DNA from: Symsagittifera roscoffensis
Lineage: Eukaryota > Xenacoelomorpha > Acoela > Convolutidae
NCBI RefSeq assembly: GCF_963678635.1
Contig: NC_087069.1
Location: 19,194,660 to 19,258,659 of the forward strand
Reading direction: 5' to 3'
Length of the DNA stretch: 64,000 nt
In this document: in pieces, positions 24,966 through 33,739 of the stretch
Position numbering within the stretch: the first letter of the stretch is position 1
Layout of the letters: every line of letters begins with the position of its first letter
Program-made: the position numbers and the translations under genes
Notes under the pieces: generated by a model
What the model was told of the DNA's origin: nothing
What the model saw: the letters and a program-made list of their open reading frames with translations, nothing else
Database searches by the model: none

Positions 24966-25216
24966 TTAGGAATTGAATCAACAAAGTCCCATACACAAGC
25001 CTTATATAGTGGGCAAAGTTTATTGAATACTGTTTTACAGTCTAGGTTGAAGAAGTGTCTCGGGTTTTCAACTAAACAGCATTCCTTCTCTATTTTTTCT
25101 GGAGCTTTAGGTCTGAAGAAAAACAATATAGATAGTACAGAGAAAGTAACAAAGAAAAGTCCCAAAAAAGTTACAATATTTTTATAGGAACCTGAAAACT
25201 CAAAAAAATTAAACAT
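24956..25216 (-). CDS. Small single-span membrane protein, or first exon of the protease
   Basis: The ATG at 25216 overlaps the capsid stop (ATGTTTAA arrangement). The product of about 86 residues has one strong hydrophobic segment (NIVTFLGLFFVTFSVLSILF) followed by basic and Cys-containing sequence. Homologues occur at the same place in both old Polinton fragments (22673-22924; about 61806-62080), so the frame was under selection. Its end coincides with a GTAAGT donor, so it may be spliced to the protease instead of standing alone. Function unknown. Confidence 0.6.
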   Translation of the reverse strand: MFNFFEFSGSYKNIVTFLGLFFVTFSVLSILFFFRPKAPEKIEKECCLVENPRHFFNLDCKTVFNKLCPLYKACVWDFVDSIPKCV

Positions 25217-26530
25217 TTTTAGCGACTGTTCCGAATTTGTCAATTTGAATATTTGATAGTCTTTCTCCAAAGACTATTACTTCCGTTACTTGCTCCAAGG
25301 GAAATTGGAAAAACATTTCTAATCTCAAGCTTTCTCCACTTAGTTCTGGATAATGCAAGTGTTCAGCGGCATCCTGTAGTGAAGTCAAGTCGAAAACTAG
25401 AATATAGTGATTTTGAAAATCTTCCATAGGAAGAGCTGGAAAACCTTCGTTAAACTGCATTGCTTTCATTGTTGTAACATAGGGTCGACAAGGAGAAGTT
25501 GTATCTAATGAAATAATTGCTCTTCCACCCCGAATAATTCTAAGCTCTCTCAAATGAAATTGTTGATAATTGAAAGGATTTTCATAAAAAGATCCCGCAA
25601 CAGCCGAATTTGTATTCATTGCAACAGCTATCCTTCTGATTGGGGCATTATTGAAAACATTTTCCTGAATAAACTGGTTTTGACGAGATGGAATGATAAA
25701 GGTTCTTGCTATAGTTTCCATGTAATTGTAATGAGCAAGTTCCCTTTCCAGATTCCATTGCAAATATTGACGATTAGGTTCAGCTTCTAAAATTCTTCTT
25801 GTAAACAGTGAACAATCAACTGTTTTCAGATTGACATTTGGATTATCAGATAACATGTAAAAATTAGGTCTAGCTCGAATAAGTTTAATTCGAACTTTGG
25901 TATTTGGTAGCAACAGTTTTTCGCAAGTAAACAAATCAATGGCGAGCCTCCCATAGAGTGAAAAAGTTATCCCTGTTCCCAAGGAAATTGCTCTATCAGT
26001 GAATGGATACATATCAAATTCATCAGGATTTTCTTCAAAACTGTATCCATGACAAGCAAGAATTCCTTTATTACTCACTGCTGACGAGTTGAATTCGTTC
26101 GATACCTGTGCCTTATGAGGATATAACCCATTGGCATTGTAAACCTTTGTATTGTTAAAATAAACTTCACAGTTGGAGAATAGAGAATGTAGTAGATTGT
26201 TTACATTAGTCAAGTAAGTTTGTGGTTCCTCATCTGAATCTTCCTCCGAATTTGTTTTTTTTTCTGCTTTTCTTTTTTGAAAGCATCAAACAATCTTCCT
26301 TTGAATAGTTGAAGCTTTAAGCTAAGATGGGTATCACGCATATCCAAGTAGAGATTACGATCCGTTTCAAATTCAAACTCAATACTGCTTTCATCCAGAG
26401 AAGTACTGGGGAATACTTCTTGTGTGTAAGATGACATAATTGTTTCCAAAACTGGGTATTTATCAAAAATCTCCAAAGAAGAATTTGTAAACGCTCCGTA
26501 CCGAAAATGACTACTTTGATTTACACTCAT
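25209..26530 (-). pseudogene. Major capsid protein (double jelly-roll family), one frameshift
   Basis: Polinton major capsid protein, expected to form the virion shell. The N-terminal part (26530 to about 26265) and the C-terminal part (about 26250 to 25209, 334 codons after its first Met) lie in different frames and abut at an A9 run (T9 at 26255-26263 on the plus strand). An acidic segment directly after the run continues the second frame. I recognise the family from NLLHSLFSNCEVYFNNTKV and FYENPFNYQQF; it is the family often annotated as 'F54H12.2-like'. One base in the homopolymer explains the break. Alternatives are -1 slippage on A-AAA-AAA or an assembly error. The 3' end overlaps the next gene by 8 nt and the 5' end overlaps the preceding gene by 4 nt (ATGA). 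Confidence 0.85.
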
Positions 26531-26895
26531 TTTATCATGTCAAAAATGTCTTTGCGAGAGCGACTGATTTTTGAATTACTCTTTTGGGAAATGGTTCTTC
26601 TTGTTCTACGCTTGGATTTCTTTTTTCCACCTCCCAGCTGTTTTCGAACTGTTTTTGTTCCAACATCTTTTGCAAACGTTTTGAGTTTTTTTCGTCCACT
26701 GACAATTTCTCCAATCTTTGGAGCGGCAATTTCAAATAAATCTGCTCCGATTATTTTTGCAGCTGGGACTATATATTTTTTAATGAAGGGAATTGCAGTT
26801 CTCCCAAGAGTTTGTGCAAGAGCACCAAAACCTCTTCCACGCTGCCTTGCATGTCCACGAAAAATAGGAAAATTAGCTGAACTTTGAGCAACCAT
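26527..26895 (-). CDS. Small basic virion protein with adenain-type cleavage motif
   Basis: 122 residues from the ATG at 26895; its stop overlaps the capsid start by 4 nt. The N-terminal half is Gly/Arg-rich (GHARQRGRGFGALAQTLG) and then amphipathic. The C-terminal half is very basic (KKKSKRRTRRT), fitting a DNA-condensing or membrane-active minor virion component as in adenovirus core/pVI-like proteins. The motif L-G-G-G-K near residue 89 fits the adenain consensus (M/I/L)-x-G-G|x, suggesting processing by the element's own protease. Intact in this copy. The exact homologue is not established. Confidence 0.65.
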   Translation of the reverse strand: MVAQSSANFPIFRGHARQRGRGFGALAQTLGRTAIPFIKKYIVPAAKIIGADLFEIAAPKIGEIVSGRKKLKTFAKDVGTKTVRKQLGGGKKKSKRRTRRTISQKSNSKISRSRKDIFDMIK

Positions 26896-26912
26896 TTCGT
26901 ATGACGTATAAA

Positions 26913-27747
26913 TCAAAAATGATTATCCGAAATCTTGTGAAACAAGAGGACAACTCGTGTAATTCCTACGGACACAAAAGGAATTTTTTCACCTGTAGTA
27001 TCCCTTAGTTCTATTTTTATGCTGTGGAAAGAGTTTTTTAATAATTTTTTAAATTGTAGATTTGTGAAGGATTGATAGTTCATGTACTGTCCTGTAGATA
27101 TTATGTCTCCATTTTTTACTTTGGAATTGAAAGGAATACAACGCAGTAATGGAGTTTTTGTATCGCCTACTATATTATATTCTATAATATCACTATAAAT
27201 CATTAAGGAATGTATTCTTATAATATCGTAAGAATACTGAGGATAATGTGGTCCTTTTCCTTTCATTATAACACCTGTCTGATTTTGTTCTAAATCAAAA
27301 CCAAAAATGTGACTCAAATCAGCACTTTGAATTATAAACACTGATTGATCCTCAGGTAAATGAATGGCAACTTTTTGTGTAATCTTATCTACTGATACAT
27401 AACTTCCGTTATATTCATATTTTTGTGCGCCTATACGTTTTCGAACTTTGTCATTCATGGCTACAACTATATCAACAATACTTGGATACAATCCAGGTTC
27501 AACATGCATCGGTTGAATCTTTCTTTTTTCCTCAGGACTTTCTCGTCCATCTATGAAAGTAAACTGTCCGTAAACTTTGGAAGCTACCCGCATCCAGTTT
27601 GAAGCATCCAGTTTTAGATGTATTTGTTCCGGTAGAAAATTGTAAAGGAACTAAGGACCTGTTATTCGGATAACAATTAAAAGAAGCATTAGAAACTAGT
27701 TCAATATAGTAAGAAAAATCCGAGACAACTGATCGATAGAAACTCAA
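26913..27747 (-). pseudogene. Minor (penton-type) capsid protein, one frameshift
   Basis: The major part (226 codons, 26913 to 27593, open to about 27640) follows immediately after an N-terminal part in another frame (27747 to about 27640, with SYYIELVSNASFNCYPNN). It lies between integrase and the basic protein, the usual place of the Polinton minor capsid gene, expected to be a single jelly-roll penton protein. The frames change near 27630-27640. The start is unresolved: an upstream ATG at about 27778 is followed by a GTAAGT, and an acceptor-like CAG precedes the first conserved residues, but the phases do not fit without an indel. The stop lies 18 bp before the next ATG. Confidence 0.7.
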
Positions 27748-27766
27748 TTTAAAAAATGACTTACCA

Positions 27767-28690
27767 CTAATCTGAACATTTTCTCAGCTCTTTTTCATAA
27801 AATTTCCCCAGAATTTCTTCTTTTTCGAGATCTTTGATGATGTATGTTGGAGGTTTTTTTGTAGATATTGTCGAAATTTCAAAAATTTCATCTGTAAACT
27901 GTGGGCTTGTATCCTTTTCGGAACGGAATATCATTTTTCGAAATTCTAACTCTATCACCAATTTTGAATTTTGGTTTAGTATATTTCTTGAATGATTTGT
28001 TATACAATATTGATAAAAAATCACTGTTTTTCATATCTCTGGGAGATTTTTCAATTGATCGATTTTTGCGGCAGTTCAATGTAGAAACAAATTGCTGCAA
28101 TTTGGGGATAAATTTTTCACCATAATCTTCAATGTAACGATATATTATATGTTTTAAAGATTGAATTGCTCTCTCAGCAAATGCAGCTTTGGTTTCACTC
28201 ATTGTTGAGTAAACTTCAATGTCTTTCTCCTTGCAAAACTTTTTAAAAGTTCCCCCATATTCTGTTCCTTTATCAACCCAAAGTTTTTCAGGAGTGTTTT
28301 TTCGAGAAACCATTTTTCTAAAGCTTGTAAAGTGTCTTTGCCCATACTTTGTTTTCATTGTTTGAACTCTGACAAATCTCGAAAAAATATCTACAGCAAC
28401 TAATAAATACTTGACTCCATTGTTTTGACTAGCTAATTTGTCTACAAAAGCCAATTCCATACACCAGATTTCATTGATATATTTAGAAAACGCTTGAAGT
28501 CTTCGGAAAGACCTGATTGGTGGACCAAATTTTGTATACGATGTCTTGGTTTGTAAAAACTTTTCTACTTTCTGTTTTGATAAACCACTCGCTTTACTCA
28601 AGTTTTGAATAGAACCGTACGCAGCTCTGCCCCTAGAATACAATCTGTTTTAGTCTTACCTTTTCAGATTTTGAAAGGGATCCAAGTTCC
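27767..28690 (-). pseudogene. Retroviral-type integrase, frameshifted, first acidic residue changed
   Basis: DDE integrase of the Polinton type, inserting element DNA into host DNA. The core has NEIWCMELAF, YLLVAVDIFSRFV, LWVDKGTEYGG and SETKAAFAERAIQSLK. The second acid (D in VDKGTEY) and the Glu (AFAER) are present. The first, normally Asp four residues after W (WxxD), is Glu (GAA) here, which should abolish or cripple activity. The C-terminal chromo/SH3-like tail (FEISTISTKKPPTYIIKDL) is in another frame after about 27895. At the N-terminus the frame also changes near 28645: the codons before it fit an upstream extension ending RLKQI. The stop is at 27767-27769. Confidence 0.85.
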
Positions 28691-29078
28691 CTCTATCTTT
28701 TGCTTTGGCATTCTTGTTAATAAACAAGTTTAGGAGGAATATGTGTTGCTTCCAAAATTGTAAAGTAAATATCTGGAAAATCGGTATTTTTTTCGCTTTA
28801 GTGCACACTTAAAGTCTACCAATAGATTCTTTTGTATCTCGATTATCCAATATAATATTGTCTGACTGGCTGATTTTAATTCTAGGAGAATTCAAAATTA
28901 AATCAATATTATGCTTATTGTTGCTCGTTTTCAACCTCGCATTTACAGCACTGTAAATAGAATCAAAATTTTTTGGTACAATCTCCTCTTTTTCTTGCTT
29001 TTGTTCCAATTTTTGTTTTCTTGGAAGTGTACTTTGTGATTGATAAACTGAGTACGGAATTAAAACAAACTGTTCCAT
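28664..29078 (-). pseudogene. Conserved Polinton protein of unknown function, decayed C-terminus
   Basis: ATG at 29078 one base after the preceding gene's TAG. The N-terminal 89 codons are open (starting MEQFVLIP, with SPRIKISQSDNIILD). After 28809 the remaining C-terminus is spread over other frames and ends in GTWIPFKI followed by TGA at 28664-28666. This gene sits between the ATPase group and integrase, and I recognise the N- and C-terminal blocks as a standing component of animal Polintons. The function is unknown to me. It is clearly broken by several indels. Confidence 0.6.
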
Positions 29079-29079
29079 A

Positions 29080-29383
29080 CTATAACAATCGTTTAATGAC
29101 AAAAGGTGTGATGATAGATATCAATTGTAACCCTTTAGTTGAACTTAAAATAATTCTTCTTTTGTGTAGAGGAGTTCTTTTTTGTGTTAGTTCTGAAATT
29201 TCTTTTCGACATTTTACTACGTCCTTCTTTCCGAAGATCTCGAAGCTCTCCTCTTAATAGGTTTACTAAACACTCGCTCAGAAACTGAATGAAATCTTTT
29301 GGGCAATTGAGAATGAATTGTTTTCGAAGACTCAGGGAAAATTTTTGAAATATTGGGAGAATAGAGACGTATTGTGTACTCAT
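29080..29383 (-). pseudogene. Small conserved Polinton protein, one frameshift
   Basis: Starts MSTQYVSILPIFQKF and runs through a helical, Leu-rich segment (FLSECLVNLLRGELRDL). At about 29235 the coding sense moves to another frame, which continues to TAG at 29080-29082 and contains LQLISIITPFV. One base change within GGAAAGAAGGACG explains it. About 98 codons if uninterrupted. Function unknown. Confidence 0.6.
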
Positions 29384-29401
29384 CGTCCAAAAACTTTGTC
29401 T

Positions 29402-30084
29402 CTATTCAGCTGGTAAGTAAAATTTAGTTAGAACTGAACCACTATTAGTGCAATACCCTAAGTGAATCAACTGTTTTTGGGGTTAAATCAATAAGTAAAT
29501 GATCATAAGGAACGGATGTTGCTTCTTGATACCACTCTTTCAATTGAGATCCTAGACCTAGTTGTTGACTTAATGTATTGATTTGTAAAACATCCCTCGG
29601 CGACTTGAACAAGACTATGTGTGTATTTTGTAACTCTACATCTCGTCCTAATTTGCTTTGATGAAATAAAATGTGTTTGATGTATATTGTATTCAGACCC
29701 CTGTGTCTCCCCGCAGTAGCAATTTTTTCAAACTGTTTTAGTGTTTCAAATTTCTTCACAAGAATCATCAAATATAAGCAAATACTTAGTTCCATTATTG
29801 GGGAGATTTTCAATCAAGTCAAAATCTACTCCTTGGATAAATTTAAGGTTTTTTCTTTGCGTTTGACTATAAAGAGGTTCATAATGTTGATAAAAATAAA
29901 AAATTTTGTCGAATGCTGGTTGAAAAGTACCAATTTTCAACCAATCAAAAATAAGATGCGATTTTCCAGATCCACCTGGTCCAACTAGGGAAATAAAAAT
30001 TCGTTCTTTGGTAGATATTATTTTATTCATAGCTTTGGAGAAGGTAGAATATAACCGACTGTATTTGATAAAATAGCTACCCAA
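29402..30084 (-). pseudogene. Genome-packaging ATPase (HerA/FtsK, A32-like), broken
   Basis: Motor expected to package element DNA into capsids. Walker A is GPGGSGKSH, about residue 37 from the ATG at 30084. Walker B is KYLLIFDDSCEE, near residue 105. Directly after Walker B the frame meets TGA (29746-29748), and the sense continues in another frame (QFEKIATAGRHRGLNTIYI, then NTHIVLFKSPRD), which has its own stop at 29445. A third frame carries the last codons to TAG at 29402. A base substitution creating TGA and an extra A a few codons later are both visible, so this is real decay rather than a single base-calling slip. The 5' end overlaps the membrane-protein gene by 58 nt. Confidence 0.85.
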
Positions 30085-30290
30085 ACTGTTGTTTCTTCAC
30101 ATGTTGTGGATAACATAATTCGAACGATTGCACATATTAGCATCAAAACTATAACAAAAAATTGGCACAAAAAAACTAAAAGAGATCTATTACATGTACG
30201 TCCAAACAATTTCCATGATTTTCGTTCATGATTTTCTTCATCAAAAACAAAATTTCCTAAATTTACGGGTTTGTCACATTGATCGACCAT
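30027..30290 (-). CDS. Small membrane protein (87 aa)
   Basis: ATG at 30290 (MVDQCDKPVNLGNFVFDEEN), then a long hydrophobic span (SLLVFLCQFFVIVLMLICAI) followed by a Cys-containing loop and a second hydrophobic stretch, ending PSPKL. The ATG follows a TTTTTAG acceptor-like sequence. It is in the same frame as the upstream exonuclease-like gene with no stop between, so the two could be read through here. I treat it as a separate gene because it has its own start context and domain. Function unknown; possibly a virion or host membrane component. Confidence 0.55.
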   Translation of the reverse strand: MVDQCDKPVNLGNFVFDEENHERKSWKLFGRTCNRSLLVFLCQFFVIVLMLICAIVRIMLSTTCEETTVWVAILSNTVGYILPSPKL

Positions 30291-30740
30291 CTTAACTCTA
30301 AAAAGAAAAAGTTGACAATGAAATTTAATTAAAGTTTGAAAATGGTAGTACATTAAGAATAATAAGAAAAAAGAAAATTTGTTAAAAAAACATCGAGTCC
30401 ATGTTCCGTATGCAAATGCTTTTTTTTCTGCACAGTGAAGAGTTTTTGCATGACGAAATGGGTAGTTGCTACACCTCCATTTTTCATAACCTTTTGCAAA
30501 AAATTCCGTGTCTGTGGCTTCTAGATTTTTCAAAATTTTTTCAAGTTCAGTATATTTTTCGTAACCACTGCTCCAATTGATTCCATGAAGATGCTGTGTA
30601 CACCAAAAAGATTGGGATGTTGGTTTGAATTTTTTGGGAGGAAGAAAGGAATATCCTTCTGTTTGTCCATCCTTATAAACTCCTAATTCTTTCACTATAT
30701 TGCTTTCGATACATTCAATATCCAAAACAACTAGACTCAT
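30291..30740 (-). CDS. Exonuclease-like conserved Polinton protein, probable internal deletion
   Basis: Starts MSLVVLDIECIESNIVKELG. The LDIE near the N-terminus resembles motif I of DnaQ-type 3'-5' exonucleases (DxE). It also has WCTQHLHGINW and a His/Cys cluster (CSNYPFRHAKTLHC). The join KGYEKWRCSNYP looks like an in-frame loss of residues, because the central acidic motifs expected for such a fold are missing. Its own stop is absent and the frame continues into the next gene. The functional assignment is tentative and rests only on the first motif. Confidence 0.45.
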
Positions 30741-30779
30741 TCTGTCAACTGATTTCTCTGAAGTTTTTGTTAAAAATGA

Positions 30780-31149
30780 TTAACAATCAAACAAAGCATA
30801 TACTGATGAAGCAAATATTTTAACATATAAACAGAAAAATAATCCAGTCACGTGACCAAGAAAGCATGAACTGGGGAGACTAGGTGCAACATAACAATAC
30901 CCAGGACCTTTTTTTGTAGTAGATTTCACAGATCCAGCAGAGTCGTGTAGAAATGCATGTAGTCTAAAAATTTTGGAGTTTGCAAAAAATTAATCCATAC
31001 AGGAATTTCCGTATCCAATTAGTCCGCCAAAAGGAAATTTTTGGTCCATTTCTTTTAAATTTATGTCCGGGTCCAAAACAATACAGGTACAAAGAAATAA
31101 ATTTTTTTCTTTTTGTATTTGATGAGAAATCTTGCCTAATAATCTCCAA
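30780..31149 (-). pseudogene. Polinton 'GPG' protein, decayed
   Basis: Begins MEIIRQDFSSNTKRK and reaches CFGPGHKFKRNGPK. The continuing sense (FPFGGLIGYGNS) is in another frame from about 31040, meets TAA near 30990, and goes on with HAFLHDSAG, KKGPGYCYVAPSLPSSC and GHVTG to a stop near 30780. Gly-Pro-Gly followed by an HD pair recalls viral phospholipase-A2-like domains, but the HDxxY signature is not present, so I do not assign that activity. Confidence 0.45.
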
Positions 31150-31163
31150 AAACTCTTAGAATT

Positions 31164-31607
31164 TCATTCAATTTCTGTACGTTCATTTTCTACAGTGCAT
31201 TCGTCAATAATGACACAAGATTTTTTGAAGATCTCTACATAACCTAGTAATGAAGAAAGCATATCAAGTAATTTATCATATTCTTCTCTTTGTAGTTGTA
31301 AAGATTGATTATTTTTCCATTGATTTCCATTTCTACGATATTCTACAAGATCTATTTTTTTGGTATCAGATCGGTATCCTATGTGAATTTTGCTTCTACC
31401 ATTATGCAGAGTCCACTCAAAGTGAGATATTTGTGAGTCTACGTCCAAATTCTGCAAGTTTGGTAAGTTTTGAGATTCTATAATTGTTAGTGAAATTTTT
31501 TGGGACTTTTCTTCTAGAACAATATGAAAAAGTCCCAATTTATTGTGAAGTTTTAAGAGTAAAATTCTTGAAAAACCAATATTCCAACTCATCCTGTTCA
31601 ACACCAA
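31164..31607 (-). CDS. Conserved Polinton protein, possible PC4-like ssDNA-binding fold
   Basis: Intact frame of 147 codons (start MVLNRMSWNIGFSRILL). The C-terminal half has strand-rich sequence ending KIHIGYRSDTKKIDLVEYR, a W, and then a helix (LQREEYDKLLDMLSSLLGYV). This order (strands, basic Y-R, W, helix) resembles the PC4/p15 coactivator fold, a single-stranded-DNA binder. Adjacent to a second candidate at 31676-31924. Inference from pattern only. Confidence 0.45.
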   Translation of the reverse strand: MVLNRMSWNIGFSRILLLKLHNKLGLFHIVLEEKSQKISLTIIESQNLPNLQNLDVDSQISHFEWTLHNGRSKIHIGYRSDTKKIDLVEYRRNGNQWKNNQSLQLQREEYDKLLDMLSSLLGYVEIFKKSCVIIDECTVENERTEIE

Positions 31608-31675
31608 TACTAAATGAAAAATGATTTTGAGGATAAATAGTTAAATTACAAGACAAAAAACATAAACAACACAAA

Positions 31676-31924
31676 TTATTGTACATTAAAGTTCTCAACA
31701 AACATAAAGTCTCCCAAAATTTGGGACAGTTCTTTGAATTCGTTCAAATTATAGTTGACATAGGCAACTTGTTTCATTGCTTTATTCTCTTTTGCGGTGA
31801 ATAGTCGAATCTGAATGAAGGGAGGTTTGTTAATATTGTACTTCTTGATCGTGACACAAACTTGTCTTCTATTGTATGTTGCTATGTCATACACTTTGTT
31901 GCAGTTGGCAAGCTTCTGATTCAT
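31676..31924 (-). CDS. Small PC4-like protein (82 aa)
   Basis: From the ATG at 31924 (MNQKLANCNKVYDIATYN). It has strands with RRQVCVTIKKYNI, then IQIRLFTAKE, then a helix (LNEFKELSQILGDF). The layout matches the DNA-binding half of PC4-like proteins; a role in handling single-stranded replication intermediates would suit a protein-primed replicon. Intact. The upstream neighbour is in the same frame after its frameshift with no intervening stop, so the start is chosen by homology of layout, not by a stop. Confidence 0.45.
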   Translation of the reverse strand: MNQKLANCNKVYDIATYNRRQVCVTIKKYNINKPPFIQIRLFTAKENKAMKQVAYVNYNLNEFKELSQILGDFMFVENFNVQ

Positions 31925-32181
31925 AGTTGACTCTTTGTCAGAAGTGAGTTCCAATATAGGAACGAGTCCAAGGTTTTCAGCATCGTGAATAACAGTATTT
32001 CTAATTGCTGAGATTGCTTCTCCTTCTTTTTAACCAAGATAGACTTGCTGTCTTTTTTCGAGTTGTCCCAACTCATTTTTCTTGAATAGTTGAAAGCAGG
32101 GTTCAAAATAAATTTTCCCTTTGTAGGATTTTTGGGACCAAGCAAATCTCCCAATTCTTGTTTGATTTTTTGAGAATTCAA
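31925..32181 (-). pseudogene. Conserved Polinton protein, one frameshift
   Basis: Start MNSQKIKQELGDLLGPKNP, with ILNPAFNYSRKMSWDN. At about 32035, within an AAAAAGAAGG tract, the sense moves to another frame (AISAIRNTVIHDAENLGLVP), which then runs into the next gene without a stop. Function unknown. Confidence 0.5.
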
Positions 32182-32414
32182 TGTAATTGGGACTTGTGTC
32201 TTTTCTTGAGTAAATTTTTGAAGAACAGACTGATCAGATGAAGAGAAATGAGAGAAAAGAATTTGAGATTAAACGAAATTGAAAGTAAACAATATGAGTC
32301 ATTCACTGAACCATAAAAGGAAATAGATCTATAATTGGAATTTTTGAGGGAAATTTCTAAATATGGAATTGTGTAGGTGTTAGTGTTCCTATATAAATCC
32401 ACAATTTTCAGCAA
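32178..32414 (-). CDS. First left-arm gene, 78 aa, C-terminus probably altered
   Basis: Start MLKIVDLYRNTNTYTIPYLE; overlaps the next gene by 4 nt. The N-terminal 40 residues look conserved-protein-like (balanced composition), while the C-terminus is Leu/Phe/Ser-rich and may be out of frame. It lies back to back with the plus-strand gene at 32421, so the few bases between are a divergent start region. Confidence 0.4.
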   Translation of the reverse strand: MLKIVDLYRNTNTYTIPYLEISLKNSNYRSISFYGSVNDSYCLLSISFNLKFFSLISLHLISLFFKNLLKKRHKSQLH

Positions 32415-32420
32415 AAATCA

Positions 32421-33029
32421 TTGTTCCAGATGGCTGCAGCTATGTGTCGATCTCTTCCCAGCTTTTATTCAGAGTATTGTCAAAAATCGCTATTTACTTC
32501 CGTTTCCAGTGATTTTTACGAAAAATATATAGTAACCAATAATTTTTGTGTCTCTACCCACAATTCTTACTGTTCTTTGGAAAATTGTAAGTTCCACATA
32601 CTTCTGATTGGTTCATCTTTCGATCAAATTTTACAACGATTGGGTAATTTTCATTTCACATACCAAATTATCGATTGTCTTTACACTCTGTACAAATACA
32701 GATTTTATTCGAATGTTATTTCATCAACTGGCGAAGTTTTCAATCAACTTGACCGCGCTGTTCATCACAATTTGAAATGGAAAGGAGCAGAAAAAATGCC
32801 AAGTGTTGCAAAGAAAAGACTGTTACGCAAAAAATTCAAACGTCACTATTTTTGTTCTAACCAGAAATCAGCTTCCCCACAAACTATTGGTTCAGCTTTT
32901 CTAGAAAGAGTTCGTAAAGTACAAAACTCAAAATATGAACATGATTTGTTAAAAATAATTGACTGTTTTATTGATGGTTATGGATTTGTAAATAGTGATC
33001 ATGTCAAATTTTCAATAAAAAACTTCTGA
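32421..33029 (+). CDS. Unidentified Polinton ORF, 202 aa
   Basis: Long open frame divergent from the left arm (start MFQMAAAMCRSLPSFYSEYC; an internal Met at codon 4 is also possible). Cys- and aromatic-rich N-terminal half; basic centre (KMPSVAKKRLLRKKFKRHYFC); helical end. No family recognised. Intact, unlike many neighbours. Its position in the element suggests an accessory or early gene. Confidence 0.5.
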   Translation: MFQMAAAMCRSLPSFYSEYCQKSLFTSVSSDFYEKYIVTNNFCVSTHNSYCSLENCKFHILLIGSSFDQILQRLGNFHFTYQIIDCLYTLYKYRFYSNVISSTGEVFNQLDRAVHHNLKWKGAEKMPSVAKKRLLRKKFKRHYFCSNQKSASPQTIGSAFLERVRKVQNSKYEHDLLKIIDCFIDGYGFVNSDHVKFSIKNF

Positions 33030-33739
33030 TATTCCATCTATTTTCTCTCATATATTTACAAAATACCATTAATTACCGAAAAAAAATCACCGTTGTCAAA
33101 AACTTTTGCACAAAAAATTTTCAAACATGTAAGAAAGATGTAATATTTGTTTTGATTTTCAAAAAGTTGCAAAAAACATTTCAATTTTTTCTACAAGTTT
33201 TAAAAAATGTTTCAATTTTTTTGACATAATGCGAAAAGTGATTCAATTTTTTCGACAAAATGCGAAAAGCGTTTTACTTTTTTCGATAAACTGCTAAAGT
33301 GTTTCAATTTTTTCAACAAAATGCGAAAAGTGTTTTACTTTTTTCGATAAAATGCGAAAAGTGTTTCAATTTTTTCGACAAAATGCGAAAAGTGTTTTAC
33401 TTTTTTCAACAAAATGCGAAAAGTTTTTCAATTTTTTCGACAAAATGCGAAAAGTGTTTTTCTTTTTTTCGACAAAAGGTTAAAAGTGTGTACAAGATGC
33501 AATATCGATTAGCTATCTTTTTACTTGTGTACAGTTTTCTAGTGTTTTTCCGAATTTTTGTGCAAAAGTTAATCAAATTTTTTAACATGTGTGCGAGTTC
33601 GGAGCACTTAACTCAGTTCTAATTGTTTTTCAATGGTTTACCTTGAACCTCTCATCTATTCTCATAATTAAAATCAAATTGAAGAAGTTAATTACAGAAA
33701 ACGAAGTTAAAACCAAACAATCTTTATTTACAAAAACAT
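33030..33739. other. Polinton non-coding spacer with tandem repeat
   Basis: No gene. Holds the 31-bp tandem array at 33180-33490 and then AT-rich DNA up to the convergent ORF at 33740. Confidence 0.6.
33180..33490. repeat. 31-bp tandem repeat, about 10 copies
   Basis: Units such as TTTTTTCGACAAAATGCGAAAAG recur at 30-32 bp (GCGAAAAG at 33231, 33262, 33323, 33354, 33384, 33415, 33447; variants at 33293 and 33479). Two versions, TGTTTCAATTTT and TGTTTTACTTTT, alternate, giving a 62-bp higher-order period. Confidence 0.9.

Noticed and set aside
28620..28700. A 27-nt intron (GTAAGA...TTCTAG) at the integrase N-terminus
   Set aside because: It is very short, and a one-base slip at about 28645 restores a better continuous N-terminal sense (ending RLKQI before the core), so a frameshift is the simpler explanation.
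30780..31149. Phospholipase A2-like domain in the GPG protein
   Set aside because: A Gly-Pro-Gly and an HD pair are present but the HDxxY catalytic signature and spacing are not.
33180..33490. CRISPR-like array
   Set aside because: The units are contiguous 31-bp tandem repeats without unique spacers, in a eukaryotic transposon.
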